Positions 1 through 7,741 of a stretch of DNA of 26,171 nt are shown here, one piece after another. A model generated the notes under the pieces. It did no database searches. It had not been told where the DNA came from and saw nothing but the letters and a program-made list of their open reading frames with translations. This DNA is from JAIYCX01 sp044351785. GTDB taxonomy: Bacteria > Bdellovibrionota_C > UBA2361 > SZUA-149 > DAOLCO01. A program made the position numbers and the translations under genes. Numbering within the stretch: the stretch's first letter is position 1; every line of letters begins with the position of its first letter. The stretch covers positions 1-26,171 of the forward strand of contig JBILFC010000007.1 of NCBI GenBank assembly GCA_044351785.1, given 5' to 3'.

Positions 1-1
1 T

Positions 2-2011
2 GTGGACTTCTTTGACACCTGTGTAACTAGAAATGTTCACCCTGAATACATAAAGTATCTCTGGGCTTCAAGAATAAGAGAAGCTCTTGGTTTAAAAATT
101 CCAGCCGATGAGACTTACAGAATAAGAGCGGCGATAGAACTCGAGCTTTGTATCAGGAATAAAAACTCCGGACTAGATGATGATTTTTATTTCCCAGAGT
201 TTTCTAAAGTCTTTTATGAACATATTTCAAAAAATTATCGAGAACTAGATTCTCTATACTCTGAGGAAGAGTTTGTTAATCTATCATCAAAAATTGAATT
301 AGACTTAGAATTCAAATATCAAATTTTACTTACCGACATGATTTCTCATCTAAGAAAAGAAAAAGAATCTGGTAAGGAATTAATACTTGTCTCAGATTTC
401 TATCTGTCCAAAGATGAATTTGAGAGAATGCTAAACCATCATAGAATTCAAGATCTGTTCTCTGAAGTTTATGTTTCAAGTGAATATCTTAAAAATAAAA
501 GAAGTGGGAGATTATTTGATCTGGTTATTTCTGAGTGTAGCCTAGATCCTAAGAGAACTACAATGATTGGGGACAACATTCATTCAGACTTTGAATGCCC
601 TAAAAGCAAAGGCCTAAATGCAATTCATCTTGACAAATCAGATAAGAAGAAAGTTGATGAAGAACTATTTCAGAAAGAAATATGTCCATCGATAACCAGT
701 CAAGATATTTGGAACCAAGTTAATGAGGCACTAAAAACTGGGCCAATTTTTTCTAACATTACCCTCACCTTTTATTCCTTCATTGCTAGACTATACAGAA
801 AGCTCCGAGAAGATAACGTACAAGATGTATTTTTTCTTTCTAGAGAAGGAGAATTTCTAAAGAAACTTTTTGACCATTATCAATCTAACCTGAATATTGA
901 TAACCCCATAAAATCTCACTATTTTCTTGCATCTAGAAAATCTACGTTTTTACCTTCTTTAAAGTCAATTCAAGAAGAAACATTCGAGATCCTGTTCAGG
1001 CAGTATGTTAATATTTCAGGCAAGGAATTTATATTAAGCTTGAATATAGATGAAAGCTGGGTAGAAAGCTTTCAAACTGAATTCCAAGAACCCCTTTCAG
1101 TTAGAGAATCACATTTTCCATCTAGTAAGATCTTTAAAAACATAATTGGGCATCCTCTTTTTCAAAAAGAATACGAAAGAAAGAGAGTAGAACAAAAGAG
1201 TCTATTTCTTGATTATGTTAATTCTTTTGGTGCCAACCTTAAGAATGGCACATTTTCTGTTGTGGATGTAGGCTGGAAAGGGACAATGCAGGATAATATC
1301 AGAAAGCTTCTTCCAGAAGACACGAATGTCCATGGTTACTATCTGGGACTAGCCAATAACCCTAACGTCACTCCTACCAATAAGAAAGAAGGAATAATAT
1401 TCTCTCCGCTGCCACACGCCCCAGAGTATGGCGCATGGATATTTGCTAATACATTAACAGTTTATGAAATCCTACTTGGGGCATCTCATGGTAGCGCTAC
1501 TGAGTATATAAGAAATTCGGATAACTCAGTTGATGTTTCGCTATCAGCACACCCTTATGAAACTCAGCTTTATAATGAAAAAATTTCACCATTACTAAAA
1601 TCGTATTATGAAATTTTTCAGAAACTTTGCTCAATTTTTGATACCACTCACTTTAACATTGAATATTTCGACAGGATGATTGCAGAATTCCATGCACAGA
1701 TGGTTCTTCTTCCCTCAGAAGAAGAGATGACGTTTATAGAAACTGTATCTCATTTTGAAAACTTCGGGGTATTTGAATTTACTGAATTCAAGTCTAATAA
1801 AATTAATTTGATTCAGAAGTTTAGGAATCTCATTAAATTTTACCGAGATCCGCACACTACCCTTATCCATAGTATGTGGCCAGCCTTAACCCTTAGAAAA
1901 CTAGGCTTAGGTTTTCTTCAACATTTCTATGGTTGGTATCAATTTAAACTGGCTTTCGATCAGGAACAATCTCAAGCATTCAAACTAGCTAGGAAACTAT
2001 GGCGGATATAA
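2..2011 (+). CDS. HAD-superfamily hydrolase of the COG5610 type, 5' end cut by window edge
   Basis: Seen: 669 residues are visible. The protein opens directly in HAD motif I (DFFDT, residues 2-6), so the true start lies left of the window and the GTG at base 2 is not a credible initiator. Motif II is LVSDFYLSK (about residue 127) and motif IV is MIGDNIHSD (about 190). The C-terminal two thirds is a second region with VFFLSREGEFLKKLF, SRKSTFLPSL and VVDVGWKGTMQDN, which I associate with large HAD proteins of polysaccharide and glycosyltransferase clusters. Known: the HAD core normally transfers phosphoryl groups through its first Asp; the substrate of this subfamily is not established. Context: the stop overlaps the next gene, a glycosyltransferase, by 13 bases, so the two are probably co-translated. 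Inferred role: cytoplasmic enzyme in surface glycan or glycolipid assembly. Family call is confident; substrate unknown. Confidence 0.8.
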   Translation: MDFFDTCVTRNVHPEYIKYLWASRIREALGLKIPADETYRIRAAIELELCIRNKNSGLDDDFYFPEFSKVFYEHISKNYRELDSLYSEEEFVNLSSKIELDLEFKYQILLTDMISHLRKEKESGKELILVSDFYLSKDEFERMLNHHRIQDLFSEVYVSSEYLKNKRSGRLFDLVISECSLDPKRTTMIGDNIHSDFECPKSKGLNAIHLDKSDKKKVDEELFQKEICPSITSQDIWNQVNEALKTGPIFSNITLTFYSFIARLYRKLREDNVQDVFFLSREGEFLKKLFDHYQSNLNIDNPIKSHYFLASRKSTFLPSLKSIQEETFEILFRQYVNISGKEFILSLNIDESWVESFQTEFQEPLSVRESHFPSSKIFKNIIGHPLFQKEYERKRVEQKSLFLDYVNSFGANLKNGTFSVVDVGWKGTMQDNIRKLLPEDTNVHGYYLGLANNPNVTPTNKKEGIIFSPLPHAPEYGAWIFANTLTVYEILLGASHGSATEYIRNSDNSVDVSLSAHPYETQLYNEKISPLLKSYYEIFQKLCSIFDTTHFNIEYFDRMIAEFHAQMVLLPSEEEMTFIETVSHFENFGVFEFTEFKSNKINLIQKFRNLIKFYRDPHTTLIHSMWPALTLRKLGLGFLQHFYGWYQFKLAFDQEQSQAFKLARKLWRI

Positions 2012-3279
2012 TAAAAATAGCTATAATTATTGGCTCAGCTGATATTAGTGGTGGAACATATGTTATATTTCAACACGCAAGCTACCTTCAAGAATCAGGC
2101 CTTGATGTAACTATTTTATGTGACGTACCAGTTGCCCCTGAAACTCCACTTTGGCATGATAAAGGCGCCACATTCAAGTATAAAACTATTGATGAAGCCG
2201 AATCTGAAGAATTCGACATCGCCATGGCCACTTGGTGGGTTACTGTGTACAAGCTTCACAGAGTAAACGCTAAAACTTACTCATTTTTTAACCAATCCGT
2301 TGAATCTCGCTTTTATTTAGAAAATGACTATGCAACAAGAAAATGGGCAGATGGAGTTTATACTTTTAATCTTCCAATCATTACTGAAGCTAGCTGGATT
2401 CAGAATCATATAAAAACTTACTTCAATAGAGATTCACAACTTGTTCTTAACGGGATCAGAAAGGATATTTATCAGACAGATGGAGAAGCATATGCGCCTA
2501 GGGAGGGAGGAAAGTTACGTGTGCTTGTGGAAGGCCCACTCGGTATATTCTTCAAGAATACTGAAAAGGCAATTGAGTTAGCTAAACAGAGCAATGCAGA
2601 CGAGATCTGGTTACTCACTGCTTCAAGAAACGTAGAGCCAATTGAGGGTGTTGATAGAATTTTTTCATCTGTAAAAAATGTTGATACGGCGAAGATTTAT
2701 AGATCCTGTGATGTACTAGTAAAACTAAGTTATGTTGAAGGAATGTTCGGCCCACCTTTAGAAATATTCCACTGCGGAGGGACAGCAATTATCTATAACG
2801 TAACCGGTCACGAAGAATATATGAAGAATGATATTAATAGTATCATTCTAGATGTTGATGATGAGACAGGTGTTGTAAATTCAATAAACCGTTTAAAAGC
2901 TGAACCTGATTACCTTAAGCGTTTAAAAGCGGGAGCCATAGAAGAAGCTAGTCATTGGCCAGACTGGGAAACTAGCTCTAAGAGTTTCTTACAAAGTGTC
3001 ATAAATCTTAAGTATATGGTCTGTGATACTCGAACGGATATTAGATTAAAAACTGAATACCTTACTGACTGGTCAGGTAAACACCTTCAAGTTCAAATCG
3101 CGCATGGTGAGCTAATAGGCAAATTAGAAGAAAGTAAAAACGAAAATCGCATTCTTAAATTAGAAGTAGATTCACTTAGAGAATTTCATAACTCAGTAGC
3201 TTATTCTAAGGGGTTTAAGATAATGACGTTCTTAAGAGAGAATCTTCTTGCTAAATACCTTAGAAGTTTTAAATCTTAA
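1999..3279 (+). CDS. GT4-like (GT-B fold) glycosyltransferase
   Basis: 426 aa. The ATG at 1999 has AGGA at 1991-1994 and lies inside the end of the upstream HAD gene, a typical coupled arrangement. The N-terminus (IAIIIGSADISGGTYVIFQH, residues 7-26) matches the acceptor domain of GT4-like enzymes, with a glycine-rich loop after the first strand. The C-terminal half carries a nucleotide-sugar binding signature, SYVEGMFGPPLEIFHCGG (about 244-261), with the E-x7-E spacing typical of GT4, followed by an AIIYNVTGHEEYM segment. The last 60 residues are charged and probably helical. No signal peptide or membrane segment is seen, so it should be a cytoplasmic or peripheral enzyme. It probably adds a hexose to a lipid- or polymer-linked acceptor; donor and acceptor cannot be read from sequence. 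Part of a surface-glycan cluster that continues left of the window. Confidence 0.82.
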   Translation: MADIIKIAIIIGSADISGGTYVIFQHASYLQESGLDVTILCDVPVAPETPLWHDKGATFKYKTIDEAESEEFDIAMATWWVTVYKLHRVNAKTYSFFNQSVESRFYLENDYATRKWADGVYTFNLPIITEASWIQNHIKTYFNRDSQLVLNGIRKDIYQTDGEAYAPREGGKLRVLVEGPLGIFFKNTEKAIELAKQSNADEIWLLTASRNVEPIEGVDRIFSSVKNVDTAKIYRSCDVLVKLSYVEGMFGPPLEIFHCGGTAIIYNVTGHEEYMKNDINSIILDVDDETGVVNSINRLKAEPDYLKRLKAGAIEEASHWPDWETSSKSFLQSVINLKYMVCDTRTDIRLKTEYLTDWSGKHLQVQIAHGELIGKLEESKNENRILKLEVDSLREFHNSVAYSKGFKIMTFLRENLLAKYLRSFKS

Positions 3280-3313
3280 ATTTAACTTCAAAACACCATG
3301 TATAGAAGCAATT

Positions 3314-4621
3314 ATGAAAAAATCGCTACTTCTCACTCTTTTTATCTGGCTCTTTTCCCTTGCTACTTATTATTATATTCTGAATGGGCACTATGAACCT
3401 CCGGCAGATTGGATCTGCGCTATAATAGGGAGCATTACAACTCTACTAGGCCTCGGTTGTCTAAGGAATCTCAAAATAGCTTATTTTGATAGGAGCATGA
3501 TTAGAAACTCCACTAGGGGCGGTATGCCTAATGCAAAAAAACTATTTGCAGTCAGTGGACCGATACTGGCGATAGATAGCCCTACAAAAACGCCCTTCTC
3601 AAATCAGGATGCGGTACTTTACAGCTATGATATCTGTAGAGAATATGAAGATTTAAATAGCGACTCTAATAGTAAAAGAACGGAGTTAATATTCTCTGGT
3701 GAAGTCTTAGTTCCTAGTCAGGTCATGTGCCCTTGGGGGAAAGTAAGAATATTATCCTATCCTTCATTGGAGGGCTTAACGAAAAAATATATAGATAACA
3801 ATGTCGCCGTTGAGAATGCTAGAGATTTCATCTCTAAAACTCAGTTTGAAGATATGACTAGTACATCCATTAGTGGAACTATTTCTCACGTGAAAGATGT
3901 TTTTGCTGATACTGACGGCAATATATGTAAACATCTTCAGATGAATAAAACTTATGATCTAAATTCCTTACATTATAAAGAATCATCTATACTTCAAGGT
4001 GATGAGGTATGCATAGTTGGATGCTATGATCCAGAAAAGCAAGGTATCATATCTGACTTTAACATCGGACAAGGAATAATTAGGCTTTATAAGGGAAATC
4101 AAAATCAGGCTATAAGAAAAGTAAGTTCTAGAATCACGAGGCTAATTTTCGGTGCGGTATTCTTCTTAATAATTGTAAATGCCATCATGTATTATATTCT
4201 ATGGCGGTATCAAAACACTGGAACATACTTAGTTGATCGTACTTCAAGGTTTATTGATGCCATAAAAGTGGAAAATAAGAATGAGGTACTTAGATTGATT
4301 AAGTTTGGAATAAATCCCAATTTTGCTAATAGCGTAGGTGAAACACCCTTAATGTTCGTACTTAACGCTGAGACAGTAGAAATTCTTGTATCGGAAGGAG
4401 CATTTCTAGATGCCCAGAATTCTTACGGCAGAACACCTTTGATGATAGCAAGTATGTATGGTCGAGAAGAGGTAGTAGAATCACTTCTAAAACTGGGGGC
4501 TAATCCTAATTTAAAAGATAATTATGAGCGTACTGCTCTAAGCTTTGCAGAAGAAAACAATTATACTTCTATTGAAAAACTACTCAATGAAGCAATCTCT
4601 AAGACTATTCCAGATTTATAG
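3314..4621 (+). CDS. membrane protein with C-terminal ankyrin repeats
   Basis: 435 aa from the ATG at 3314 (MKKSLLLTLFIW). An upstream in-frame TTG at 3248 would overlap the previous gene and add a hydrophilic stretch before an otherwise normal first membrane helix, so I reject it. Seen: membrane segments near residues 4-22, 33-50 and 273-293. A loop of about 220 residues lies between the second and third. Residues from about 308 to 430 form three to four ankyrin repeats (VGETPLMFVL, YGRTPLMIASMYGREEVVESLL, ERTALSFAEENN). The loop has a pattern (VLYSYDICREYED, GDEVCIVGCYDPEKQGI) that weakly recalls the GIDE/Mulan-type membrane domain; I hold this loosely. Ankyrin repeats usually bind other proteins. 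The gene lies 34 bases after the glycosyltransferase, same strand, so it may share its transcript. Function unknown. Confidence 0.75.
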   Translation: MKKSLLLTLFIWLFSLATYYYILNGHYEPPADWICAIIGSITTLLGLGCLRNLKIAYFDRSMIRNSTRGGMPNAKKLFAVSGPILAIDSPTKTPFSNQDAVLYSYDICREYEDLNSDSNSKRTELIFSGEVLVPSQVMCPWGKVRILSYPSLEGLTKKYIDNNVAVENARDFISKTQFEDMTSTSISGTISHVKDVFADTDGNICKHLQMNKTYDLNSLHYKESSILQGDEVCIVGCYDPEKQGIISDFNIGQGIIRLYKGNQNQAIRKVSSRITRLIFGAVFFLIIVNAIMYYILWRYQNTGTYLVDRTSRFIDAIKVENKNEVLRLIKFGINPNFANSVGETPLMFVLNAETVEILVSEGAFLDAQNSYGRTPLMIASMYGREEVVESLLKLGANPNLKDNYERTALSFAEENNYTSIEKLLNEAISKTIPDL

Positions 4622-4642
4622 AGCTTGAAGCATCAAAACCAA

Positions 4643-4670
4643 AGGTGATAAGTATCCATACTCATCACCT
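4643..4670. terminator. hairpin between convergent genes
   Basis: A 12-bp stem with one A/G mismatch (AGGTGATAAGTA at 4643-4654, TACTCATCACCT at 4659-4670) and the 4-nt loop TCCA. It lies between the stop of the ankyrin protein (+) and the stop of the small membrane protein (-). No strong T tract follows on +; on - a modest T-rich run follows. Likely a bidirectional terminator. Confidence 0.55.
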
Positions 4671-4681
4671 CGAGAACCCTC

Positions 4682-5059
4682 TTACTCCTCGTCTAAAGTA
4701 TAACGAGTTCGTTCTTCAGGTTCTTTCTCACGTTGACTAGTAGGAGCTTCCTTTTTCCCTCTTCGTAGAACTGTCGGCTTTGGTAGCCCTGTTTTTCTTG
4801 AATAAAACAGAGCTAACAGAATGAATAAAATAACAACAAAAAATACAGTCCCCAATAATACGCCGAACACCCTACTAGCAGCTTGCTGGGATTCCTTTTT
4901 ATCCGGGGGCGTAAACGCTCTTAGCACTCCGTCTTCGCTTGCAGGCAATTCTCCTACAATTAAATCCGGACTTTCATCCGCCCCAAAACAAATTGAAAAA
5001 TCCTCCCCCAGCATCACTACAGTCAACACAAAACAAAAACACAAAAAGCGTCTGATCAT
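4682..5059 (-). CDS. small exported single-pass membrane protein, unknown function
   Basis: 125 aa from the ATG at 5059, chosen because GGAGGG lies 7 bases upstream. A start 15 codons further upstream (5104) has no comparable site and would bury the signal sequence. Seen: a signal-peptide-like N-terminus (MIRRFLCFCFVLTVVMLG, then FGADES), an acidic and proline-rich linker, one membrane helix at about residues 62-86 (SRVFGVLLGTVFFVVILFIL), and a short cytoplasmic tail rich in Lys, Arg and Glu. The layout (signal, short outer segment, helix, basic tail) superficially resembles FliO, but the conserved FliO tail is absent, so I do not assign it. It is convergent with the ankyrin protein gene and divergent from the gene at 5406. 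Confidence 0.6.
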   Translation of the reverse strand: MIRRFLCFCFVLTVVMLGEDFSICFGADESPDLIVGELPASEDGVLRAFTPPDKKESQQAASRVFGVLLGTVFFVVILFILLALFYSRKTGLPKPTVLRRGKKEAPTSQREKEPEERTRYTLDEE

Positions 5060-5405
5060 AACCTGGCCCTCCACAATGAAGGAAAAAGAAAAGAATGAGT
5101 CCAATGATGGCCCTCATTATTTCCGGCTAGGCTTTAACCTTTCGCTTCAAGCACATTGATTAGTGTATTGGGTTTAATGACTCTAATCAAAAATTATTTT
5201 GCCCAATCTAAAGAAATCGCTGATAGACGCGACACATTGTCGCATTTACTTAGTGTGTTTTGCGTGTAATTATCCTCTCTCTTAACAAATTCAAATCATT
5301 TTTTTGGTAATTCTTCGCGTCTCCCTATTGCGAATCTTTTGCATTAGTGGTAATTACCATGAGCGTTTAAAGGTTTTATTCCGTTTTTTGTCAGGAGTGT
5401 TTAAG
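5060..5405. promoter_or_regulatory. 346-bp divergent intergenic region with several palindromes
   Basis: No gene is seen here. It separates two divergent genes and must hold both promoters. Elements visible: an 8-bp inverted repeat TTGATTAG/CTAATCAA (5156-5163, 5183-5190) interleaved with ATTGGG/CCCAAT (5167-5172, 5202-5207); a 6-bp hairpin GCGACA-CAT-TGTCGC (5229-5243); and a perfect 12-bp palindrome TGGTAATTACCA (5348-5359), 46 bases before the ATG at 5406. A similar half, TGGTAATT, occurs near 5306. The palindrome is a candidate operator. I could not place convincing -35/-10 boxes. Confidence 0.4.
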
Positions 5406-6305
5406 ATGAGCGCCGTCAGCTACAAAGCACTTTCTCTTTGGGCAACTGCCACAGAGGGAGTGTCAAGTGAGCACGCGGAAGTTTCTCTCAAAGCACTCTT
5501 TGAGAAAGACGGTCCGCTGTGTGGGGTAAAAGTTAATGTACTGATCACCTTCCTAAAGATCTTCGAGAAGTTAAAGAAGAGAGGCCTTGGCGCTCGATTC
5601 GTAACTAATCTCAGGATCAATAAGAGGGAAGAACTGAAGAGCGAGGCAAAGGCTCTCATGACTCTCCTTCAAGAGAATAATCTCTGGGGAGGAAAATGGG
5701 GTATTGATACCGCTGAATGTTTACTCGTATTCCTTCAGTACAAAGGGCAACTTAAGAGAGCAAAAGTTAGAGTTCCTAAGCCGAAAGCATTTTTCAGCTA
5801 TGGCGCTCACCTTCTGTCTCTTAGCTTCTTGTTTGAAAAGAATGCGCATGCAGGGATGAGAGAGAGAATATTCAGAGGGCTTCTTACAGGAGCAGCCCTT
5901 GAAAAGATTAATCTCTCTTTGAGTGGACTAAACATTGAACTTTCACCTGTGCTAGGTGCGATTCAAATGAGATTGAGGCAGATAACCAAACTCCCAATCT
6001 CAGAGGCACAGAATATTGAAAGAACCATCCGGCTTGCTGAAACGCTGCCTGTGCTGGCTCAAAAAGCCACTAGGAATATGGAGAAAGAAGAACCGATGTT
6101 GCGGATTGATTGGGATATTGGGACGGCAGTTGTGGTGTGCATGGCGTTATTGATGGCTTTAGTCTTTCTAGATAAAGAAACCCATGAATTCGGTCTCTAC
6201 TGGTGGGATGTTTTCTTGGGTGGACTTCTGTGTGGGATAGTTTACTTTTTTGGTTTTCCGCCAATTGTTTTGATAGCGGAAAAAGGGAGGATGAGGAATG
6301 GATGA
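5406..6305 (+). CDS. uncharacterised protein with two C-terminal membrane helices
   Basis: 299 aa from the ATG at 5406 (MSAVSYKALSLW), which has AGGAG at 5393-5397. An in-frame extension to 5304 has no ribosome site and runs through the promoter region. I do not recognise the family. Seen: about 220 residues that look helical, with basic stretches (LKKRGLGARFVTNLRINKRE; RAKVRVPKPKAFF), then two membrane helices near residues 232-250 (VVVCMALLMALVFL) and 262-285 (WWDVFLGGLLCGIVYFFGFP). The soluble part is probably cytoplasmic. The stop codon overlaps the start of the DUF1559 prepilin gene (ATGGATGA), so the two proteins are made from one message and may work together, for example in localising or assembling the pilin-like protein. 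Base composition is visibly GC-richer than neighbouring genes, suggesting a different origin. Confidence 0.65.
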   Translation: MSAVSYKALSLWATATEGVSSEHAEVSLKALFEKDGPLCGVKVNVLITFLKIFEKLKKRGLGARFVTNLRINKREELKSEAKALMTLLQENNLWGGKWGIDTAECLLVFLQYKGQLKRAKVRVPKPKAFFSYGAHLLSLSFLFEKNAHAGMRERIFRGLLTGAALEKINLSLSGLNIELSPVLGAIQMRLRQITKLPISEAQNIERTIRLAETLPVLAQKATRNMEKEEPMLRIDWDIGTAVVVCMALLMALVFLDKETHEFGLYWWDVFLGGLLCGIVYFFGFPPIVLIAEKGRMRNG

Positions 6306-7443
6306 GTTAAATTCACGAGGGATCGAAAAGTACTGGAACAATCCAGGGGTGAATAGTAATACAGGAGAAATCCCCAACTATCCCCCCAAGTTTAACCAAC
6401 CTTCAGCGGACGAATTTGCGGATAAGGCATTTATGGTTTCTAGCATCGGGCTGATGGTATTTCTGGTCATCGCAATTACGGTGGCGAGAAAGAAAAAGAG
6501 AGTGGAGAAACTAGAGATGCAATGTAAGACCAAATCTGGCTTTACGTTGATCGAACTGATGGTGGTGATGGCGATCATTGCTGTTCTAACTGCACTAATC
6601 CTCCCTGCGGTTCAATCCGCTAGAGAGGCCGCGAGAAGAACAGAGTGCGCGAACAATCTTAAACAGATTGGGCTTGCACTTCATAACTACGAAGGCACTT
6701 GGAAGACACTGCCTCGTGGAGTGACCTTCGATACCAATAGAGGCCTACCTCAAAGTACGTGGGCGGTTGGTTTGCTTCCCTACTTAGAGAAAGGGGCTGA
6801 GGCTAGTCGATGGAATTACGACCTTGCTCCTTGGGAGGGGGTCAACTTAGAAGTAGCTCAGAATGGTGGAGGAAGAATATTTAAATGCCCTTCTGCAGTA
6901 CCAGATGGAGATGTATTACTTGGTGAGACACTAGTGGAAGGCTCAAATTTCTTTCCTATTGGAGGAATCTCACCGGCTTTAGAAGCATGGCTTATTAAAT
7001 ACGAAGCGATTGAGGACCGCTCTTACGAAACTGTAATGGGAATAAGATACGCTTCTGACAACTTTGAGAATTCAAGGCTTTCAGAAATTGGAGATGGGAT
7101 AAGCAATACAGCCATTTTAGTTGAATCTGCTGGAGGTTTCAGAAGACACTTGGATCACGCTCATAGGGAGCGCGTGGAAGGTGGAAATGTTTTTCACCCC
7201 ATGAACGCATTCGTGCTTGACGGTGTGAACGGAAGGACGGGAAGTAGTCCGGGAGACCTATGGGGGATTACAAACGGTTCACATGTTGATGCAATCATCG
7301 ACATGGAACCGTTCAGTTTTCATAAAGGCAAAATGAATGTGTTGATGGGAGATGGATCAATAAGGGGAATGAATATTCAAACCCCTTTACCTATTCTCAT
7401 AAAGGTTCTTGGAATGGCAGATGGTACAACTGCCGACTTTTAG
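6298..7443 (+). CDS. DUF1559 / H-X9-DG type IV prepilin-like protein with an unusual N-terminal extension
   Basis: 381 aa from the ATG at 6298, which overlaps the previous stop (ATGGATGA). Seen: a prepilin site SG|FTLIELMVVMAII near residue 81, followed by the hydrophobic pilin helix and AREAARRTECANNLKQIGLALHNYE, the hallmark of DUF1559 pseudopilins common in Planctomycetes and Verrucomicrobia. Near the end is HKGKMNVLMGDG, an exact H-x9-DG motif. Odd: about 80 residues precede the cleavage site, including a separate hydrophobic segment at 46-62 (VSSIGLMVFLVIAITVA). An internal ATG at 6517 with GGAG at 6504-6507 would give a normal 8-residue leader (MQCKTKSG). So the frame may encode two products, or the extension may be a fused small membrane protein. 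No pilus machinery is in the window. Inferred role: surface or pseudopilin component processed by a prepilin peptidase. Confidence 0.85.
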   Translation: MDELNSRGIEKYWNNPGVNSNTGEIPNYPPKFNQPSADEFADKAFMVSSIGLMVFLVIAITVARKKKRVEKLEMQCKTKSGFTLIELMVVMAIIAVLTALILPAVQSAREAARRTECANNLKQIGLALHNYEGTWKTLPRGVTFDTNRGLPQSTWAVGLLPYLEKGAEASRWNYDLAPWEGVNLEVAQNGGGRIFKCPSAVPDGDVLLGETLVEGSNFFPIGGISPALEAWLIKYEAIEDRSYETVMGIRYASDNFENSRLSEIGDGISNTAILVESAGGFRRHLDHAHRERVEGGNVFHPMNAFVLDGVNGRTGSSPGDLWGITNGSHVDAIIDMEPFSFHKGKMNVLMGDGSIRGMNIQTPLPILIKVLGMADGTTADF

Positions 7444-7467
7444 AAGGATGTAAACGCGCTCAAACAG

Positions 7468-7498
7468 GGGCTCTTAGCTATGCTAAGAGCCCATTTTT
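7468..7498 (+). terminator. intrinsic terminator after the prepilin gene
   Basis: A perfect 11-bp stem (GGGCTCTTAGC at 7468-7478, GCTAAGAGCCC at 7482-7492) with loop TAT, followed by ATTTTT. A strong rho-independent terminator 24 bases after the stop; it ends the 5406-7443 transcription unit. Confidence 0.9.
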
Positions 7499-7609
7499 CA
7501 TAGTAAAAACTTTATGTCCGCCCCAAATTGCTTACCTACGAAAAGCATGCTAATTAAGCTAAAAATCAATCTCTAAAGTAGCTTGATTCACATCTTGGGT
7601 AGAAGTTAA

Positions 7610-7715
7610 GTGTCTAAGGACACTAGGTAAGAGGCCTGCGTTATAGCCTACTGGTTAATGAATTGCCCAGTAGGGTTACGCAGACCCGAAAAAAAGGTTT
7701 TTTCGGGAATTTTTT
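7610..7715 (+). ncRNA. structured leader RNA (or small RNA) ending in an intrinsic terminator
   Basis: Three successive hairpins lie in the 240-bp gap before the gene at 7742. H1: GTGTC-TAAG-GACAC (7610-7623). H2: outer stem CTGCGT/ACGCAG (7636-7641, 7678-7683) and inner stem CCTACTGG/CCAGTAGG (7647-7654, 7667-7674) with a 12-nt loop and an internal bulge. H3: CCCGAAAAAA/TTTTTTCGGG (7685-7694, 7698-7707) with a 3-nt loop, then AATTTTTT. H3 has the form of a rho-independent terminator and ends only 26 bases before the start codon. This is the layout of an attenuator or riboswitch controlling the next gene, or of a separate small RNA. I matched it to no known riboswitch class. A possible promoter near 7583-7611 is weak. 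Confidence 0.55.
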
Positions 7716-7741
7716 AGAAGGCCCAGAAGGACGGCAAAATC

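Noticed and set aside
4682..5059. FliO flagellar protein
   Set aside because: Topology is superficially similar, but the conserved cytoplasmic domain is absent and no flagellar export gene is adjacent.
4821..5159. Plus-strand frame of 112 codons over the small membrane protein
   Set aside because: Antisense to a gene with a good ribosome site, signal peptide and membrane helix; the plus-strand peptide has no recognisable features.
7633..7683. Known riboswitch (GEMM c-di-GMP, preQ1) or integron attC site
   Set aside because: The conserved GEMM bases and the GTTRRRY/RYYYAAC core of attC are not present; only generic hairpins are visible.
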